DNA of 64,000 nucleotides from Myrica gale (GCA_963930655.1 OZ005611.1:20075001-20139000), one strand, 5' to 3'. Shown: positions 19,740 through 32,076, counted from the stretch's first letter. The notes: generated by a model not told the origin, from the letters alone. Made by a program: numbers and translations.

Positions 19740-20510
19740 GTCAAAAATCACCACAATGCTCGGATGCTTGATGATGTCAAGAATCACCACAATGCTCAGA
19801 AGCCAAGTGAACCTGCAAGAATCACCGGGGGTGGCCTCGGGTCCGGAGACTCCGACGACCAAGTTAGATATGGAGAAGAGGTGTAGTTCTTATAGAATGA
19901 AATTAAGCCTCAACATAATGAGGGGAATACCTAGGTTTTTATACCTGTACCGGCATCATAGTCCTATTAGGAGAGTTGTATTAGGAAAGTGCCTTCGATC
20001 ATTTGAATTGTCATTAGGAATCCTTGGGTTGCTAGACTTCTATGTGAGATCGGATGCCAGACTCCTATGCGAGGTCGGATAGTCGGGACTTGCCAACTGG
20101 TGAATGGGCTCGAGCCCAAGTGGTCTAGTCGGGCAAAGTATTTCATGACCCATCAGTAGTCTCCCCATTTTCAACCTCAAAAACGATGCAAGGAGAAGGT
20201 TTAAATTATGCAAGGCTAATCGAATTAAAAATTACTTAGGGTGCTCGGAGGATTTTGATCACAGCTAAGATCTAATCCCGAGCAGGGTGCTTGTTGGAGT
20301 TCGACTGCTATTGAGATCTAGTCCCGAGCAGGGTGCTGGCTGGAGTTCGATCGTTGTTGAGATCTAGTCCCGAGTTGCTGAGATCAAGTCCCGAGCAGCT
20401 GAGATCAAGTTAGGAGCACGGGGCTAGTTGGAGTTCGACCGATAATTAGATCAAGTCCCGAGCATGTTACTCAGGGTTCCTTAGTACCGTAACTCTCCAT
20501 CAACCCAGTC
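19740..20510 (-). repeat. Probable gypsy LTR or LTR-adjacent sequence with internal repeats
   Basis: It starts with a 35-bp tandem duplication (ATCACCACAATGCTC at about 19746 and 19781). From 20225 to 20475 a unit containing GATCTAGTCCCGAGCAGGGTGCT and GGAGTTCGA repeats four to five times with variation. The segment lies beyond the protease end of a minus-strand gypsy remnant, where an LTR or spacer is expected. I cannot pair it with a second LTR in the window. Confidence 0.45.
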
Positions 20511-20739
20511 AACGAGGAAAACAAATTATTCCTTTATCCAATAAAACTAAACATAGTAGTGTTAATTATAAAAAATAAGATAAGTAATGCATGTCCGGTG
20601 CTATCTCTTCAAATGAACAACATTCTGGGGATGAGGGAGATGTTTCCCCTCTCCATTTGTCACTGATAATAGCAATTCCTCATGCTCGCCACTTCTCAAG
20701 CCCTGTCGTCCCCGACCTGTGCTAAAGATTCATCGTCAG

Positions 20740-22470
20740 CGACCACACTATCAGTGTTGTTGACCATTTGGCAAAAGTTAGGTCTTCTATGGCCTTTCAT
20801 CGCCGAGTAATAATAACCTCGAGCAACCTTCTGGTCTCCCTTAACCACATTCATTCCATGAGAGGTGAGAACTTTATTGTGAGGCGGTAACCAAAGGAGA
20901 TGACATGGAGGGCGACTAGGCGGGCTCTGCCAATGATGACATTGTAGGATGAGGGAGCGTTCACCACCAAGAAGTTAACCAATGTTGTAGCTGTCGTGGG
21001 ATGATTTCCCATAATGAGGGGGAGTTTTACTGACCCCATCGGGTTAATTTTATGGCCATCAAAACCGAACCACCCTGTAGGGGATGACAAGAGAGCGGAG
21101 AATCCTTTTATCCCAATTATGCATAAGCGTTGGAAAACAAGATATCAATGGAACTACCATTGTCTACCAAGACCCTTCTGACAATAAAGTTAGCGATCAA
21201 GACCTCAATTACGATGACATCATTATATGGTTGTCTACAACATCAGTCTTGGTAAAGGTGATAGGTACATCTTCTATTTGGGGTTTCTTCCAGGGCTGCT
21301 CGGCAAGGAACACCTGCTGGTGCTAAGCTTCGCGCATGTAGCTCTTATGTGCTCTTTTGCTTGGGCTCGCAATGTTGTGCCCACCCATTATTGTTCCTAC
21401 CAAACCCTAAGGAGGTGAGGGAGGTAGGTCGTCTTGATTCGTTGTGCTATTAACCACCTGTTGATTCTCCCGTCATGGACTCCGTTCACGTCCTCTGGTT
21501 CGAGCACCGTGTTCCGAGATGAAAGGATGGAGTCTGCCCTCATGTAGCAAATATTCTATCTGTTTTTTCAACTCCCCACAATCATTGGTGGTGTGACCAT
21601 AATCTACGTGAAATTCGCAGTACTTTCCACGATCTCTCCGTTTGGGATGTCCCTGGAGCTTTTGAGGCCACTTCATGCTTGGGTCATGTTTGATCTTCAT
21701 GAGTATTTCTTGGGGGGTTGCGTTGAGGGCAGTGAACACGGACGCTGCCCCGTTCTCTTGCTTTGGCCGAGGATCAAACCTTGGAGGATCATTGGTCGAA
21801 CATTGGTGCTACTCCCTGGAATATAAATGGTCATGCTCCCGATCAAGCTTCTCAGGCCTGGGCTGCTCAGGCAAAAGGTGGCCAACCCGAGCAGAGAACA
21901 TGTCTTCAAGTCCATGTGTTCTTAAGCCTTCCTCATGACGTCCCTGAAAATGATCGAGTTTTTCCTGAGGAGGTATTTCGGGAAGTCGCTAGGCTCTAGG
22001 CCAGTGGTCAGGGCCATGAGTTAGGTTTTGTTAGTGGCACTAGAGTATGATACAACTTCACGGTTGAACGGAGCAAGCTGGGCCCGTAAACTTTCCTTGG
22101 GTGCTTGCTTAATGCTGAAGAGGTGAGAGGACGGTCTCTTAAGCTTCCTGTTGGAGACCAAATGGCTTACGAACATCGCGCTGAGTGTGTAAAAATCTTC
22201 AATTGATCCTGGCGGCAGACCAGAGAACCATCGATGTCCTGGTCCCTTCAAGGTTAGGGAGAAAGCCCGGGATCGGCGTAGGATTGCACATGCATGTAAA
22301 GACAAAAGATCTCAATATGGTCACATGAATCTCTCGAGCCGTAAAAAAGGTCAATAGTCGATGGTCGGAATTGTTGAGGTAATGGGTATGCAGGCACCTT
22401 TGCTGCAAACGGGAAACTTCCAAGTTCTGATAGAGCGGCGGTGCCACTTGTCTTTGACGACTCCACATCT
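20740..22470 (-). pseudogene. Ty3-gypsy gag and protease remnant
   Basis: Minus strand, in order: KVPAYPLPQQFRPSTIDLFY (about 22410), then the gag core LTLKGPGHRWFSGLPPGSIE and SHLFSIKQAPKESLRAQLA (22250-22070), then a Cys/His region YCEFHVDYGHTTNDC (about 21620-21580), and the protease part NFLVVNAPSSYNVIIGRARL (about 20970-20920) followed by GDQKVARGYYYSAM. These are typical of non-chromovirus (Tat/Athila-like) gypsy elements. RT, RNase H and integrase are absent and frames are broken. Confidence 0.75.
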
Positions 22471-22714
22471 GCCTATTTCTGCTCGAGCAGGAGAATTTGT
22501 TTGGTCGGAGCCATCATTTGGTCACGAAGAGCAGCATGTCGGCAGTCGCCACGAGTCCCCCGATGAGAGGACCGAGCGGTGGAGCGAGTGCCCGAGTTAG
22601 TCTCGTCTGACCCTTCACAATATGGGATGGAAGCCCGAGACTTGGGAGGGGATGCTAGTAGAGACGGAGGCGAAGGTTGAGGTGGAGGAGGCCCCTCGAG
22701 CCTACAAACAAGGC

Positions 22715-22805
22715 TCTCACTTGTAAATGAAGAAGAATTTGAAGTAAATGAAGTCAATAACCTTGGTACTAGTGATCTGTACCTCTCATTTGTTTTTGAA
22801 TTTTT
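22715..22805 (+). pseudogene. Small duplicate of the pararetrovirus sequence
   Basis: About 40 bases (AAATGAAGAAGAATTTGAAG and onward, encoding NEEEFEVNEVNNL) repeat the sequence found again at 23127. The copy is a short fragment at the boundary between the gypsy remnant and the viral block. Confidence 0.6.
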
Positions 22806-23051
22806 GGCCATTTAGTCTCTCTACTTCAAGCTTCTTAGTAAATCTCCAGTAATCTCGTCTAAGTTAAACCACAGTCTTAGCAGTTTAAAAGCATACCTGA
22901 ACAGTAAGTCCTGCGTCCAATCAGTAAGACCAGAGGGGCCTGATAGGGTATGTTCTTTAAGTCTGTTGAGTCGAAAGGTTGAAGCTTAGGTCGGTTTATT
23001 GTTGATTCATTAGCTGTTTGTTTTAGTTTGACTCTTGTGTCCATAGGTCCA

Positions 23052-24450
23052 AACATTAATAAAATGTTTAGATCTACTTCTTCCACAAGTTCCAGGTTTT
23101 CTGGTTTCATTCCACCCATTCCAGGTATACTAAATGAAGAAGAATTTGAAGTAAATGAAGTCAATAACCTTCAAGATTGGAATATCTCCAAGGTCCCCAA
23201 TAGTGATATCTAATCCAAGTTAAGTTTTAATCCTTTATCCTTCAGAGGTAATTATCATGTCAAAACAGTAGAGCATGTTTATGCTATTAGTAAAACCCAT
23301 GAAAAATGTCAATTTTTGTCTCCTAATGTCATTAAGAAATATAGGGAACAATGTTTCAACTATATCCACATCGGATTAGTTCAAGTTGCAGTAAAACCAT
23401 TAACTCGAAGAGGAGTTGATGCTTCTGTTTTGTTGTGTTTGCGAGATGCTAGGTTCACAGACTACATCACAAGTATCTTAGGTATTATCGAGTCCAACCT
23501 TCATAATTGTCCCATCCATTTTGATTGTTTCCCCGATTTTACCTTAAGTTTAAGTTACAAACATTTTCTAAAAGCATTAACCTTGAACATTAAAACTTCA
23601 GGTTATGAGATGTTATAAGGAAGTCAACCTTTAGCTTTGATCTATAGGATTTACTATAAGTGTATTAGGACTAATCTTAATGTCCATGCTTTAGTAAAAA
23701 TTCGCAAAGATCAAACCATTTTGATTCATAGTCATACAAGTGATGCAACATTAGGGTCCCCAAGTCAATCCAATGGAATGAGGTAACATTTCCTAGTGAT
23801 TGATTTTTAGAGAATGAAAACCAAACCACTAATGTTTTCCAAGGTGTTAATAAGTTAGATATGATCCAACAGTACCTGGACGGTACCATTAGGATTAGTT
23901 TTGATTCACCCATAGGAGGTTTCACACCCCTTAGGATTCAAGAACCAGGAAGTTAGTCCTCTCGTAGGTCTAGTTCCAGCCTTCTTGAATCTGAAATGAG
24001 AAACCTTCACAGAAAGCTCAAAGGTGTTCAAATTAATTCTCAGGTTAGTATACCTTTGTACTTAGTCAACTCAAAACTACCAACCCAAGCCTCTACATCA
24101 GGACATGTAGTTGAAGATGTAGAAAACGATGGTCAAGAGTCATCAACACAAACAGATTTTGAATCTGTTAACCCACAATTGATGACCATAAGTAAAGCTT
24201 TCAGCCCTAACATGAAAATGTTAGAAGCTGATTTTATGTCAGAATAAAACATAAGTAAAAGAACTCAGTATTGTGAAGGACACACGAAAACTGAAAAGAA
24301 AGCCAATTATGATGCATGACAAGAATTCATGTGTCAATTAGGTCAAAATATTTAGTTCTTTGAGCACTTTGAAAAATATCATTCAATGAATGTTCAGGTA
24401 CTAACCAAATTCAAATGGACTACTTCGGATAAGAAGTCCATTAGCTCTAG
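23052..24450 (+). pseudogene. Endogenous pararetrovirus (Caulimoviridae): movement-protein part
   Basis: The plus strand carries a polyprotein segment with the movement-protein core: YIHIGLVQVAVKPLTRRGVD, then CLRDARFTDYITSILGIIES and LTLNIKTSG. Movement proteins open plasmodesmata for cell-to-cell spread in live viruses. Here it is an old genomic copy with several in-frame stops (near 23213, 23620 and later), so it is not expressed as one protein. A hydrophilic stretch follows (24000-24247) and then the start of the coat-protein region near 24405. Arrangement as one polyprotein is like petu-/florendoviruses; genus assignment is inference. Confidence 0.75.
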
Positions 24451-24720
24451 TGACTTGTCTGTTTACTGTTAATGAATAGTGACTTGTTTGTTTACTTTCG
24501 GCTGATTTTGTCCTTACATGTCGACAGACTTCACATGTCGTCTTCGAGATTGACAGAGTAAGGATCTTGACTATCTAGGAATAGGACATCCAAGTAATTG
24601 GGCTTGAATTGACTTGCAGTGGACGAGTGGGATGAGGCTGGAGAATGCTCATCAGGGCCTTGTCCGCTAAGTTTACTTACTTCGAGCTGCAATTGTTGCA
24701 CAACTCTTGAAGCTCTTTTT
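24405..24720. repeat. Viral blocks A and B, repeated in swapped order at 30838-31080
   Basis: Block A (24405-24455, AAATGGACTACTTCGGATAA) and block B (24456-24720, with GTGACTTGTCTGTTTAC and GGGCCTTGTCCGCT) recur on the opposite strand at 30838-31080. There, read in the sense of A, B precedes A instead of following it. Confidence 0.75.
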
Positions 24721-25700
24721 TTTTGTTTGGGCTTGCTTCATGACAGAAGCTGTGTTATCTAGAGACTAGCTTTTTCGACCAGGAACTGAGAGACTTCTTG
24801 CTGTGGAGGAAATTCCTTGTTGACTTGATCAATGATATGGTGGATGTTGAACTTGTCCCACCATTTGACATGGAAACGACGAGCACAAATGGTTTGACTT
24901 ACTTGATAATCTCATTTGAGAATTCAAGGGATTTTATATTTACTTATAAACAGGCAGAGTGTTGGAAATTGACTGTTCTAGATGGTTACTTGGGCCAGAT
25001 TGGCAAATTAGGCAATAGCTTCTTGAAGTTGGAGGGAAATGATGTCTGTAATAGGACCATACATTTACCACCAACGAAGAAACCAAATGAGGAGTTTACT
25101 TGTGAATTTGTTATCGAAGTTCATGAACCAAGAATAAAAGAAAGTCTCATTTTGGTAAAGGAGGATTTTTGACCATCCTTCAATATAATCATAATAATTG
25201 AGGTCAATGGGTTGACCTGGAAATTTCTTCAAGAATGAGGGATAAGAACATCATTATTGATCGAGAGAGGATTTTTACTATGAATAATTTGTGAAAGACA
25301 ATCTTCTTCTGAGTAGGATCAAACTTATCAATGATTGGTTCAATCCTGACTGATTCAGTATGAAGGAGAATGACTTTGTAGAAACCAATTGACTTATTGG
25401 GATGCTCTAGGACGAAGTGCCATTTGGGAGGCAAATAGGCTTGAAGCAGTTTACCATGTTATACCCGGAGAAGGGCTTCTCGATTTTTTGACTTGCATAA
25501 ATCGTTTTATTGAGCAGGTGACAGTGATAATGCTCATTGTGAAAGACATTCTGGAGATAAGTTTTGACTATGAATTCCGAGGTATTTTTCTGAATATAGG
25601 TGATGTGGATTCGGAAGTGCTTCCAAGTGCAGAAGTGTCAAGTTGTAACAAGGATAAATCCAAGATCGATTCCACAGAGCCAAATGTGTATCAGAGTATT
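24500..25700 (-). pseudogene. Pararetrovirus-related coding remnant
   Basis: On the minus strand, degenerate frames contain KSIGFYKVILLHTESVRIEP (about 25390), YEGWSKILLYQNETFF..SWF (about 25170), FHVKWWDKFNIHHIIDQVNK (about 24870) and QLQLEVSKLSGQGPDEHSPA (about 24690). These resemble a protein often associated with endogenous caulimovirid copies in plants; I do not know its function. Several stops break it. It runs opposite to the movement-protein part next to it. Confidence 0.45.
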
Positions 25701-25729
25701 TGTAAGAGATTATTGCAATAGGAAAAAAC

Positions 25730-26500
25730 TTTGTAAAAGTATTTTTGGGTTTGTTGTTTATGTGAAAATTAGTTTGGTGATAATGTTTTGAAAAGTGAAA
25801 ACAAAGAAACTTAAATGCTTATAAGAATTGAAAATTATAATCCAACACAAAGGCAAAAGTATAACAACTTCACAGAATCAATTTGTCAAACACTTGTGGT
25901 GTGGTTAAAATATCTAGTGCTTTCACCATTTACTTATTTTCTCGGCCTTCCTCGAGTTTTACTAATCCAATCAAGGTATTTAGAAAAAATGAAGTATACA
26001 AGTTTAAGCTCAATTGACCATGACAGCTCCTAAAAGAGAAGTATATCCTCATTAAATCTCAGCTCAAAATCCATGTATCACGTTGAGGAAAATCCTTGGT
26101 TAACTCAAGGTTTTGTTGTGCCTAGTGTCAACAACAAAGCAAGAACTAAGAACAAGAGATTTATCATCCAATCTTTATCAACTTTCGGCTTCAACCAAAT
26201 GAATACATGAAATCAGTGCAATAATTCAGCATATCAAAGAAAGCATTAGACATTTCACCACAACCCCAAGCTAAAAGAACTTAGCAGAAAAATAATGAAC
26301 TAAAACAAAAAACAAGCCTCCCCATTCGAAATCTCCTCCTCCTTTTATTCCCTTTTTCCCTTCGTTCTTCTCTCCCCAATTCACGATTTCACCCTCCATT
26401 TTGTGTAACCGTTTTTCTTCTACAGCTTTTGTGGTCCCCAAATCTCAAATCTTCATTGCCACGTAAGAGAGAGCTCATTCGTTGTAAATCTGAGGTGCTG
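25730..26500. other. No gene recognised
   Basis: AT-rich sequence between the viral remnant and the repeat array. Open stretches on both strands lack family resemblance. The part 26320-26450 is pyrimidine-rich on the plus strand. Confidence 0.35.
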
Positions 26501-26614
26501 AATGGAGTATGTAGCATCCGCGGAGAAAGGCGTCGAACCGAAGGCAATAGGGCACAATAACATCAGTTGTAGCCAAGTGGAAGTCAAGCTGGAATGGGCT
26601 GGGCAGGATGTAAC

Positions 26615-26830
26615 ATAGCGTTCGACACACGCTCGAGCGTCCTTGGAAAAATTTCAGACAGACTTGTCACGCTCGACCAGTGCTCGACAACCGCTCGAGC
26701 GACCTGGGAGATCTTTATACAGATTCGTCACGCTTTACCACCGCTCGACCAGTGCTCGAGCGCCCTTGGAAATCTTCAGATAGACTCTTCATGATCGACC
26801 ACCGCTCGACAACCGCTCGAGCGAGACTAA
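26615..26830. repeat. Tandem repeat with CGCTCGAGCG palindromes
   Basis: About three copies of a ~70-bp unit containing CGACCACCGCTCGACC, GCTCGAGCG and GGAAATCTTCAGATAGACT. The 8-10 bp palindrome (CGCTCGAGCG, or CTCGAG with flanks) recurs at about 26630, 26692, 26755 and 26815. Open frames across it are repeat artefacts. It may be the repetitive part of a retrotransposon LTR. Confidence 0.7.
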
Positions 26831-26899
26831 GCAAATCATTAAGTGAAGCATGCGAGGGTCACGGTTCTCCTGTTACAACAACAACAACATAAATCATTT

Positions 26900-27290
26900 C
26901 TTTTAAGTGTAAAACATCAACTGTTATAAACTTAGCTCAAGTACTAAAATATGGTGCTTAATTAAGAGCTTAATTCATTTTCAGTTAAAGAAATAAGTCA
27001 TTTAAGCCACCTAATTAAGCATATAAAACACTTTATCAATAGGGAACTTTACTTTGTAGTCTTGACGGAGACTATGCCGTATTTGGTAGTCTTAATGGAG
27101 ACTAGACCGGAGACATTGTCTCAATGATTTCATACGAATCATGAGGTTGACTTGCTGGTAAGGAGGCCAGGGTAGAATATGTGGGTTTACCATAATGACT
27201 TGTGAGGGTGAGGGCAGAGGAAGATCGGACAGAAGAAGGCTAAATCCTATGACCTGGTTGGGTAAGATTACCTAAAACCTAGAAACGATT
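26900..27290. other. No gene recognised
   Basis: AT-rich spacer. GTAGTCTTGACGGAGACTA and GTAGTCTTAATGGAGACTA near 27057 and 27090 form a short tandem pair. Confidence 0.35.
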
Positions 27291-27299
27291 ACATGAAAA

Positions 27300-29310
27300 A
27301 GTTTGACATGGGGAACCAAGTGTTACTAACAAATGGTTCGAGATTAACTTGGGTATATCTGGTGATTTGGTTGACTTGGAAGGTTCTTTATTGTGTGGTT
27401 TAGGAGCCATGAGAATCCTGCAAAAATTTATGGGTGAGGAAGTCATGAATACTATTTTGATTTCCTTTGATGTATTCAATGTCAAAATCAAAAGCACTGA
27501 GAATGGCTTGCCAACGAGCAAAAATCTGTTTGGATGCAATATTTTTCACATCTTTTTCTAAAACAAATTTTGCACTTTTGCAATAAACTCATATTAAAAA
27601 CTTTTGATTTATCAAATCAGATTGAAATATACTTACACATAGTACTATAATTATGCTGTGCTGAATTCCAATTGCCAGAATGATATCAAACTAATTGTTC
27701 AGTTGAGTCAGATTTGACTTCTTGTTTGAGAATACCTCCGTACCCAATATCTGAGGCATTAGTCTCAACAATCTTGAAAGCATTGGGTAAGGGAATGCCA
27801 AGGCAAGAAAGTGACTTGACATGTGACTTGATTTTCTTGACCATCAAAGTATGTGCCTCAATCCATGGAGGAAGATTTTTCTGGAGACGTTCAAAAAGAG
27901 GTTTACATAGATGCCTAAGATGATGATAAAATTCAGCAATGTAATTGAGAGAACCTAAGAACCTTTGGAGTTGGGTTTTCTCAAGCATGACATCTGGGAA
28001 TTTATCAGCAAATTGAAGGGATCTGTCTATGGGATGGATTTGACCTTGATAAATATTCTAATCTACAAATCTGACTTTGGTTTGAATAACCTAATCTTAG
28101 GGGCGGAGACCACTAGACCATTTGACTTGATTATTTGAACCTATTGAGCTGCTTCCAATGTTCTTTTATGGATTTGGAGAAGACTATAACATCATCAATA
28201 TAGACTATGATGAAATGACTATAAGGGTTGAAAATGTCATTCATGACATTTTGGAATTCACTTGGGGCATTTTTTTAGACCGAAGGGCATTACATTCCAT
28301 TCGTAATGACCAAAGGGTGTGGTAAATGTTTTATAGTACCTATCAGACTCATGGATTTGGATTTGATAGAAACCGCTCTTCATATCAAATTTACTGAAGA
28401 TAGTGGTTGTTGACAGACGACCTATGAGATTGCGTTTGTCAGGAATAGGATATCTGATCCATTGAAGAACCTTATTCAATGGTTTGTAATTGATTACCAT
28501 GTGAGGGACGCCTTGCTCTATTTCTGCAATTTTTGTAAACATACAAAGCAAAACATGACCAAGGGGATTTACTATGATGAATGACGTCTTTGCATAGAAG
28601 ATAATGGATTTCCTTTTTGCAAACTTCCATCATCTCCCGATTCATTTGGATCGGACGAGCTTTAGTGGGAATATTTTTCTCACTAAAACTGGGCTCATAA
28701 GGGAGTTTAACTATATGTTGCTTTCGATGCCAGAAAGCATTGGGAACATTAGAGCAAACTTGTTGTTCTAACTTTGACTTAAATGACTTAATCTGATGTT
28801 GAAGGGATTGACTTAAGAGTTGTTCCTTAACTCTTTTGAATTTGATTTCTTCTTTTAGAAAATCGATATGTTGGGTTTTACTTACGATGAAATTAAGAGT
28901 TTTACTTATAGAAGCTTCTTGTAACAGAGTAAGTTCCCCAGAGTGAGGAAGGCTTACGAACTCAAATAAACCTGTTGACCTAAAATGGTGGTTGTAAGAC
29001 CTTCGCTATTTACAGTGAAAGGATACAATAAACACAGGAAATGAGTACTAAACTGACTTTTTGATTTGGCAAATTTTTTACTAAACGAACGATGACTTAA
29101 AGCAAATATTATCTATGCAAATGTGTGCTTTGGATAACTTGCATTGAATACCCATGGAACTACCATTGGCAGAATGAAGATGTTCCTTTGTCTTCTCATA
29201 CTATTTGGTGGGTATGAGACCTTCTTGAATACAATTGAGATCAACACCAGAATCAATTAGGGCAATACCTCAAAAGAGTATTCAGAATTGACTATGATAG
29301 TTACCTTAAA
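27300..29310 (-). pseudogene. Endogenous pararetrovirus: protease, reverse transcriptase and RNase H
   Basis: Minus strand in order: an aspartic-protease motif ALIDSGVDLNCIQEGL (about 29265-29220); RT with KPLNKVLQWIRYPIPDKRNL, FSKFDMKSGFYQIQI and EWNVMPFGLKKCP (28500-28260); RT thumb to RNase H with QLQRFLGSLNYIAEFY and VETNASDIGYGGILKQ (27980-27710); and degraded RNase H continuing to about 27400. This is the Caulimoviridae type of RT. The RT active-site segment lies in a broken part (28090-28250), and stops and frameshifts occur throughout. It is a dead genomic copy. Confidence 0.8.
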
Positions 29311-29399
29311 ATGCCATTTTTTTAAATGCATCCTATTCATGATACTAAGGAATTGTTGTTGACTACATTTTGAAGTATCCTATAGAAGGGGAACTAGAG

Positions 29400-30900
29400 G
29401 CTGAATGGGTCCAGGTTCGGGTTCCTGATCAGCGTGTTCAGACTTAAGTTGTCGACTTTGTTTTAGCTTTTGATTAATCTTAAGAAGTAGGATTTCTTGT
29501 TCGATGGCTTTTAACTCTCGAATCTCCTGTTTTACTTGTTGGATTTTAGCCTGTAAATCTTGTAATGCGACAGGTTTATGAGTTTTTGGAGAGATACTGA
29601 GCTTTGAGCTATTTATCCTCGGCTTTGTCGATTAAATCGAGCAAAAAGTTCTTCTTGATGACTTGGGTGACAACTACTATCTTGACATCCTAGTTTCTGG
29701 TTAGGGGTGTCAGATTCTATGTCGGTATTAGTGTTGAAACTAGAACTAGAGGACGGGGGTCATCTATTTCTAAATCACTACTACTAGAATCTCGTAATTC
29801 TAAGATGAAAAATAATTTGACTTTTTCATTTTCTGAGATGTCTAAGGAATTAATGTTTTCTTTAACACGACATTCTGAACTATAAAGAGTGGCACTTAAG
29901 GTTATCTATGTTATCTGATGGTTGACTTAAGGTTGGACACTTAAGGTTAATTAATTGTTCATGGATTCTAGCAGAAAATTACTAGGTGTACCAAGAAAAT
30001 GTTTAATAATGATATAAATAAGAGTATTAATACCATCACTAACACCTTCACCTATGGTTTCATCGAAGATAGAGAGAGGCTAGATTCATCATGTTGTAAA
30101 GAGTGGCATTAAGATCTTCTTCAGTGAGGTACTTTTCCCACCATTGGCGTAAAGAGTCGGTGAAACCTGAGATGATGAATTCAACTATTTATGCTTGACT
30201 TAATGACTAATTGACTAAGTAGTTGTTGGCTACCATAGTCATATGTTGGAGTTTATTAAGGATTTCTTGTTCAGGCAATCCATCAATATTCCATTCATAC
30301 AACTTATCGGCAGAAACGGAAAATTGACTTTTGAAATTCCTTTCTTCGAATTGAAGATCACGAGGAGTAGGTTTACTATACCAGTATAGGATTAGGACGA
30401 TAAGTCTTTATCCTATTGAGTTCTAACTCCTGGAATTGACTTTCAATCTCACTAATTTGATGGTCAGAATTTGATCCTATTTCAGATTCAACTTGGTTAA
30501 GGGCACTGACCTGATGAAAGGAAGAAGGTTTCTTTCCTTCTATTTTACTTTAGGCTAAGTCTTTTAACATTTTATTTACTTAGTCAAGGCAGAAGAGTCG
30601 GAAGGTTTGGATCTGAGTCCTACTAGTTTACTCGATAACTTAATTAATGGTGTTTCACTTATGGAAAGTTGACCACTAACATAAGTTCAATTTTATCCAA
30701 CTGATTACCTGTGGTTTGAAGGTATTGGTTGATGTAATTGTTTTGTTCAATTAATTTTGTATTACTATCATTTTCGGCTATCTTAAAGGGAGAAGCTACA
30801 ACTTCTATTCCTTTATGGGAGACGACAATGGTTTTAAGGGTGGATGACTAGAGTTAATGGACTTCTTATCCGAAGTAGTCCATTTGACTTTGGTGAGTAC
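29400..30900 (-). pseudogene. Endogenous pararetrovirus: coat-protein region
   Basis: Minus strand begins with VLTKVKWTTSDKKSI (30895-30850) and continues with LYEWNIDGLPEQEILNKLQH (about 30300-30240) and GFTDSLRQWWEKYLTEEDLN (about 30165-30110), the conserved pattern of caulimovirid coat proteins. Downstream is a coiled-coil-like stretch ALQDLQAKIQQVKQEIRELK (about 29565-29500). Multiple stops. It joins the protease-RT part in the same orientation and lies opposite to the movement-protein part at 23-24 kb. Confidence 0.7.
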
Positions 30901-31080
30901 GAGCTCTAAGAGTTGTGCCAACAATTACAACGTCGAAGTAAGTAAACTCAGCGGACAAGGCCCTAACAAGCATTCTCCATCCTCATCCCACTCATCCACT
31001 CCGACATGTAAGGACAAAGTCAGCCGAAAGTAAACAGACAAGTCACTATTCATGAACAGTAAAAGTAAACAGTGAATGCA

Positions 31081-31768
31081 GTTGAAAGCAGCCAAACACC
31101 ATTATTTAAGTTATCGAGTAAACCAGTATAACTCAGATCCACACCTTCTTCCGAGTCTTTTGCCTTGAGTCAAGTAAATCAGATGTTAAAAGACTTAGCC
31201 TCATGTAAAACCGAAAGAAAGAAACCTTCTTTATATATATATATATCAATTATTGTTGCAGAAAAATTGATAAATAACTCTAAAATGGTTGCAATCGAGC
31301 ACCTCCGAATTCTTTGGTAACTAAAACAGATGATACCAAATTGAATTAACCGGCCCAAAGGATTAACTATGTGCAACTCAACTATAGAAGGCCCAAGCCC
31401 AAAGGGAACGGTACTCAAGCCCACAAGGCATGCCAACCACAAAGTATCTCAAGAATGTGCACTAAAAACAAATTTCACATGACACAAAGCAACGAGGGAT
31501 CGATCCCATGAATGAAGGAATGAGGAAAAGTTGAAAATAGACTATAAAAACAAAGGACAAGAGAAGAGAAGATGTGCAAATTTAAAACTCAAGAATTAAG
31601 AATTGAGAAAGAAAGAGATAAAGAACTAACTTAACCATCAGAGGATTCACACCCCGGTGGCAGGGGTCCATTTGTTTTTTTGCAGGTAGAAATACGTGAA
31701 TATCGAAGCGCATTTATTCCAAGTATTTTCTATAAATCAACTTTTTCAACAATACACAGAAACCTTCA
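31081..31768. other. No gene recognised
   Basis: Spacer between viral and LINE remnants with a short (TA)n run at 31233-31246. An 87-codon minus-strand stretch (31442-31179) has no recognisable family. Confidence 0.35.
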
Positions 31769-32076
31769 TTACATAAAATAAAAGTTACAACTGAGGGGAT
31801 GTGAACCTTCATATTCCCATGTGAGTTCCATTAAATGCTCAGGTACAACGGGGTGGTCTCCATCAGTAATGATGGGGGAAACCCAACGAGCTAATTGATG
31901 CATTGCTCTATTTGCACCTCTACCCACATGTTGCATCTTCCATTCCCCAAGTTGGGACACCTTTGAATGGATATCAGCCAGGGTATTTTGAACTCTCCAG
32001 TCCACCTTCCGCAGATAACTTGGAACTGCCTTGACCATATTTCGTACGTGTCAAATGAAGTTGTATTGTGCCTCAA
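31769..32076 (-). pseudogene. RNase H-like (RVT_3) fragment, probably LINE 3' end
   Basis: Minus strand reads RVQNTLADIHSKVSQLGEWK then MQHVGRGANRAMHQLARWVS, the C-terminal half of the RVT_3 RNase H domain (H-V-x-R-x-A-N-x-x-x-H-x-L-A). It ends after about 20 further residues. No RT adjoins it. A LINE ORF2 C-terminus is the simplest source. Confidence 0.6.

Noticed and set aside
24798..25172. 124-codon plus-strand frame
   Set aside because: The opposite strand carries the better-supported pararetrovirus-related remnant; this frame is its shadow.
27686..28551. Functional reverse transcriptase gene
   Set aside because: Segments are separated by stops and missing parts; it is a decayed viral copy.
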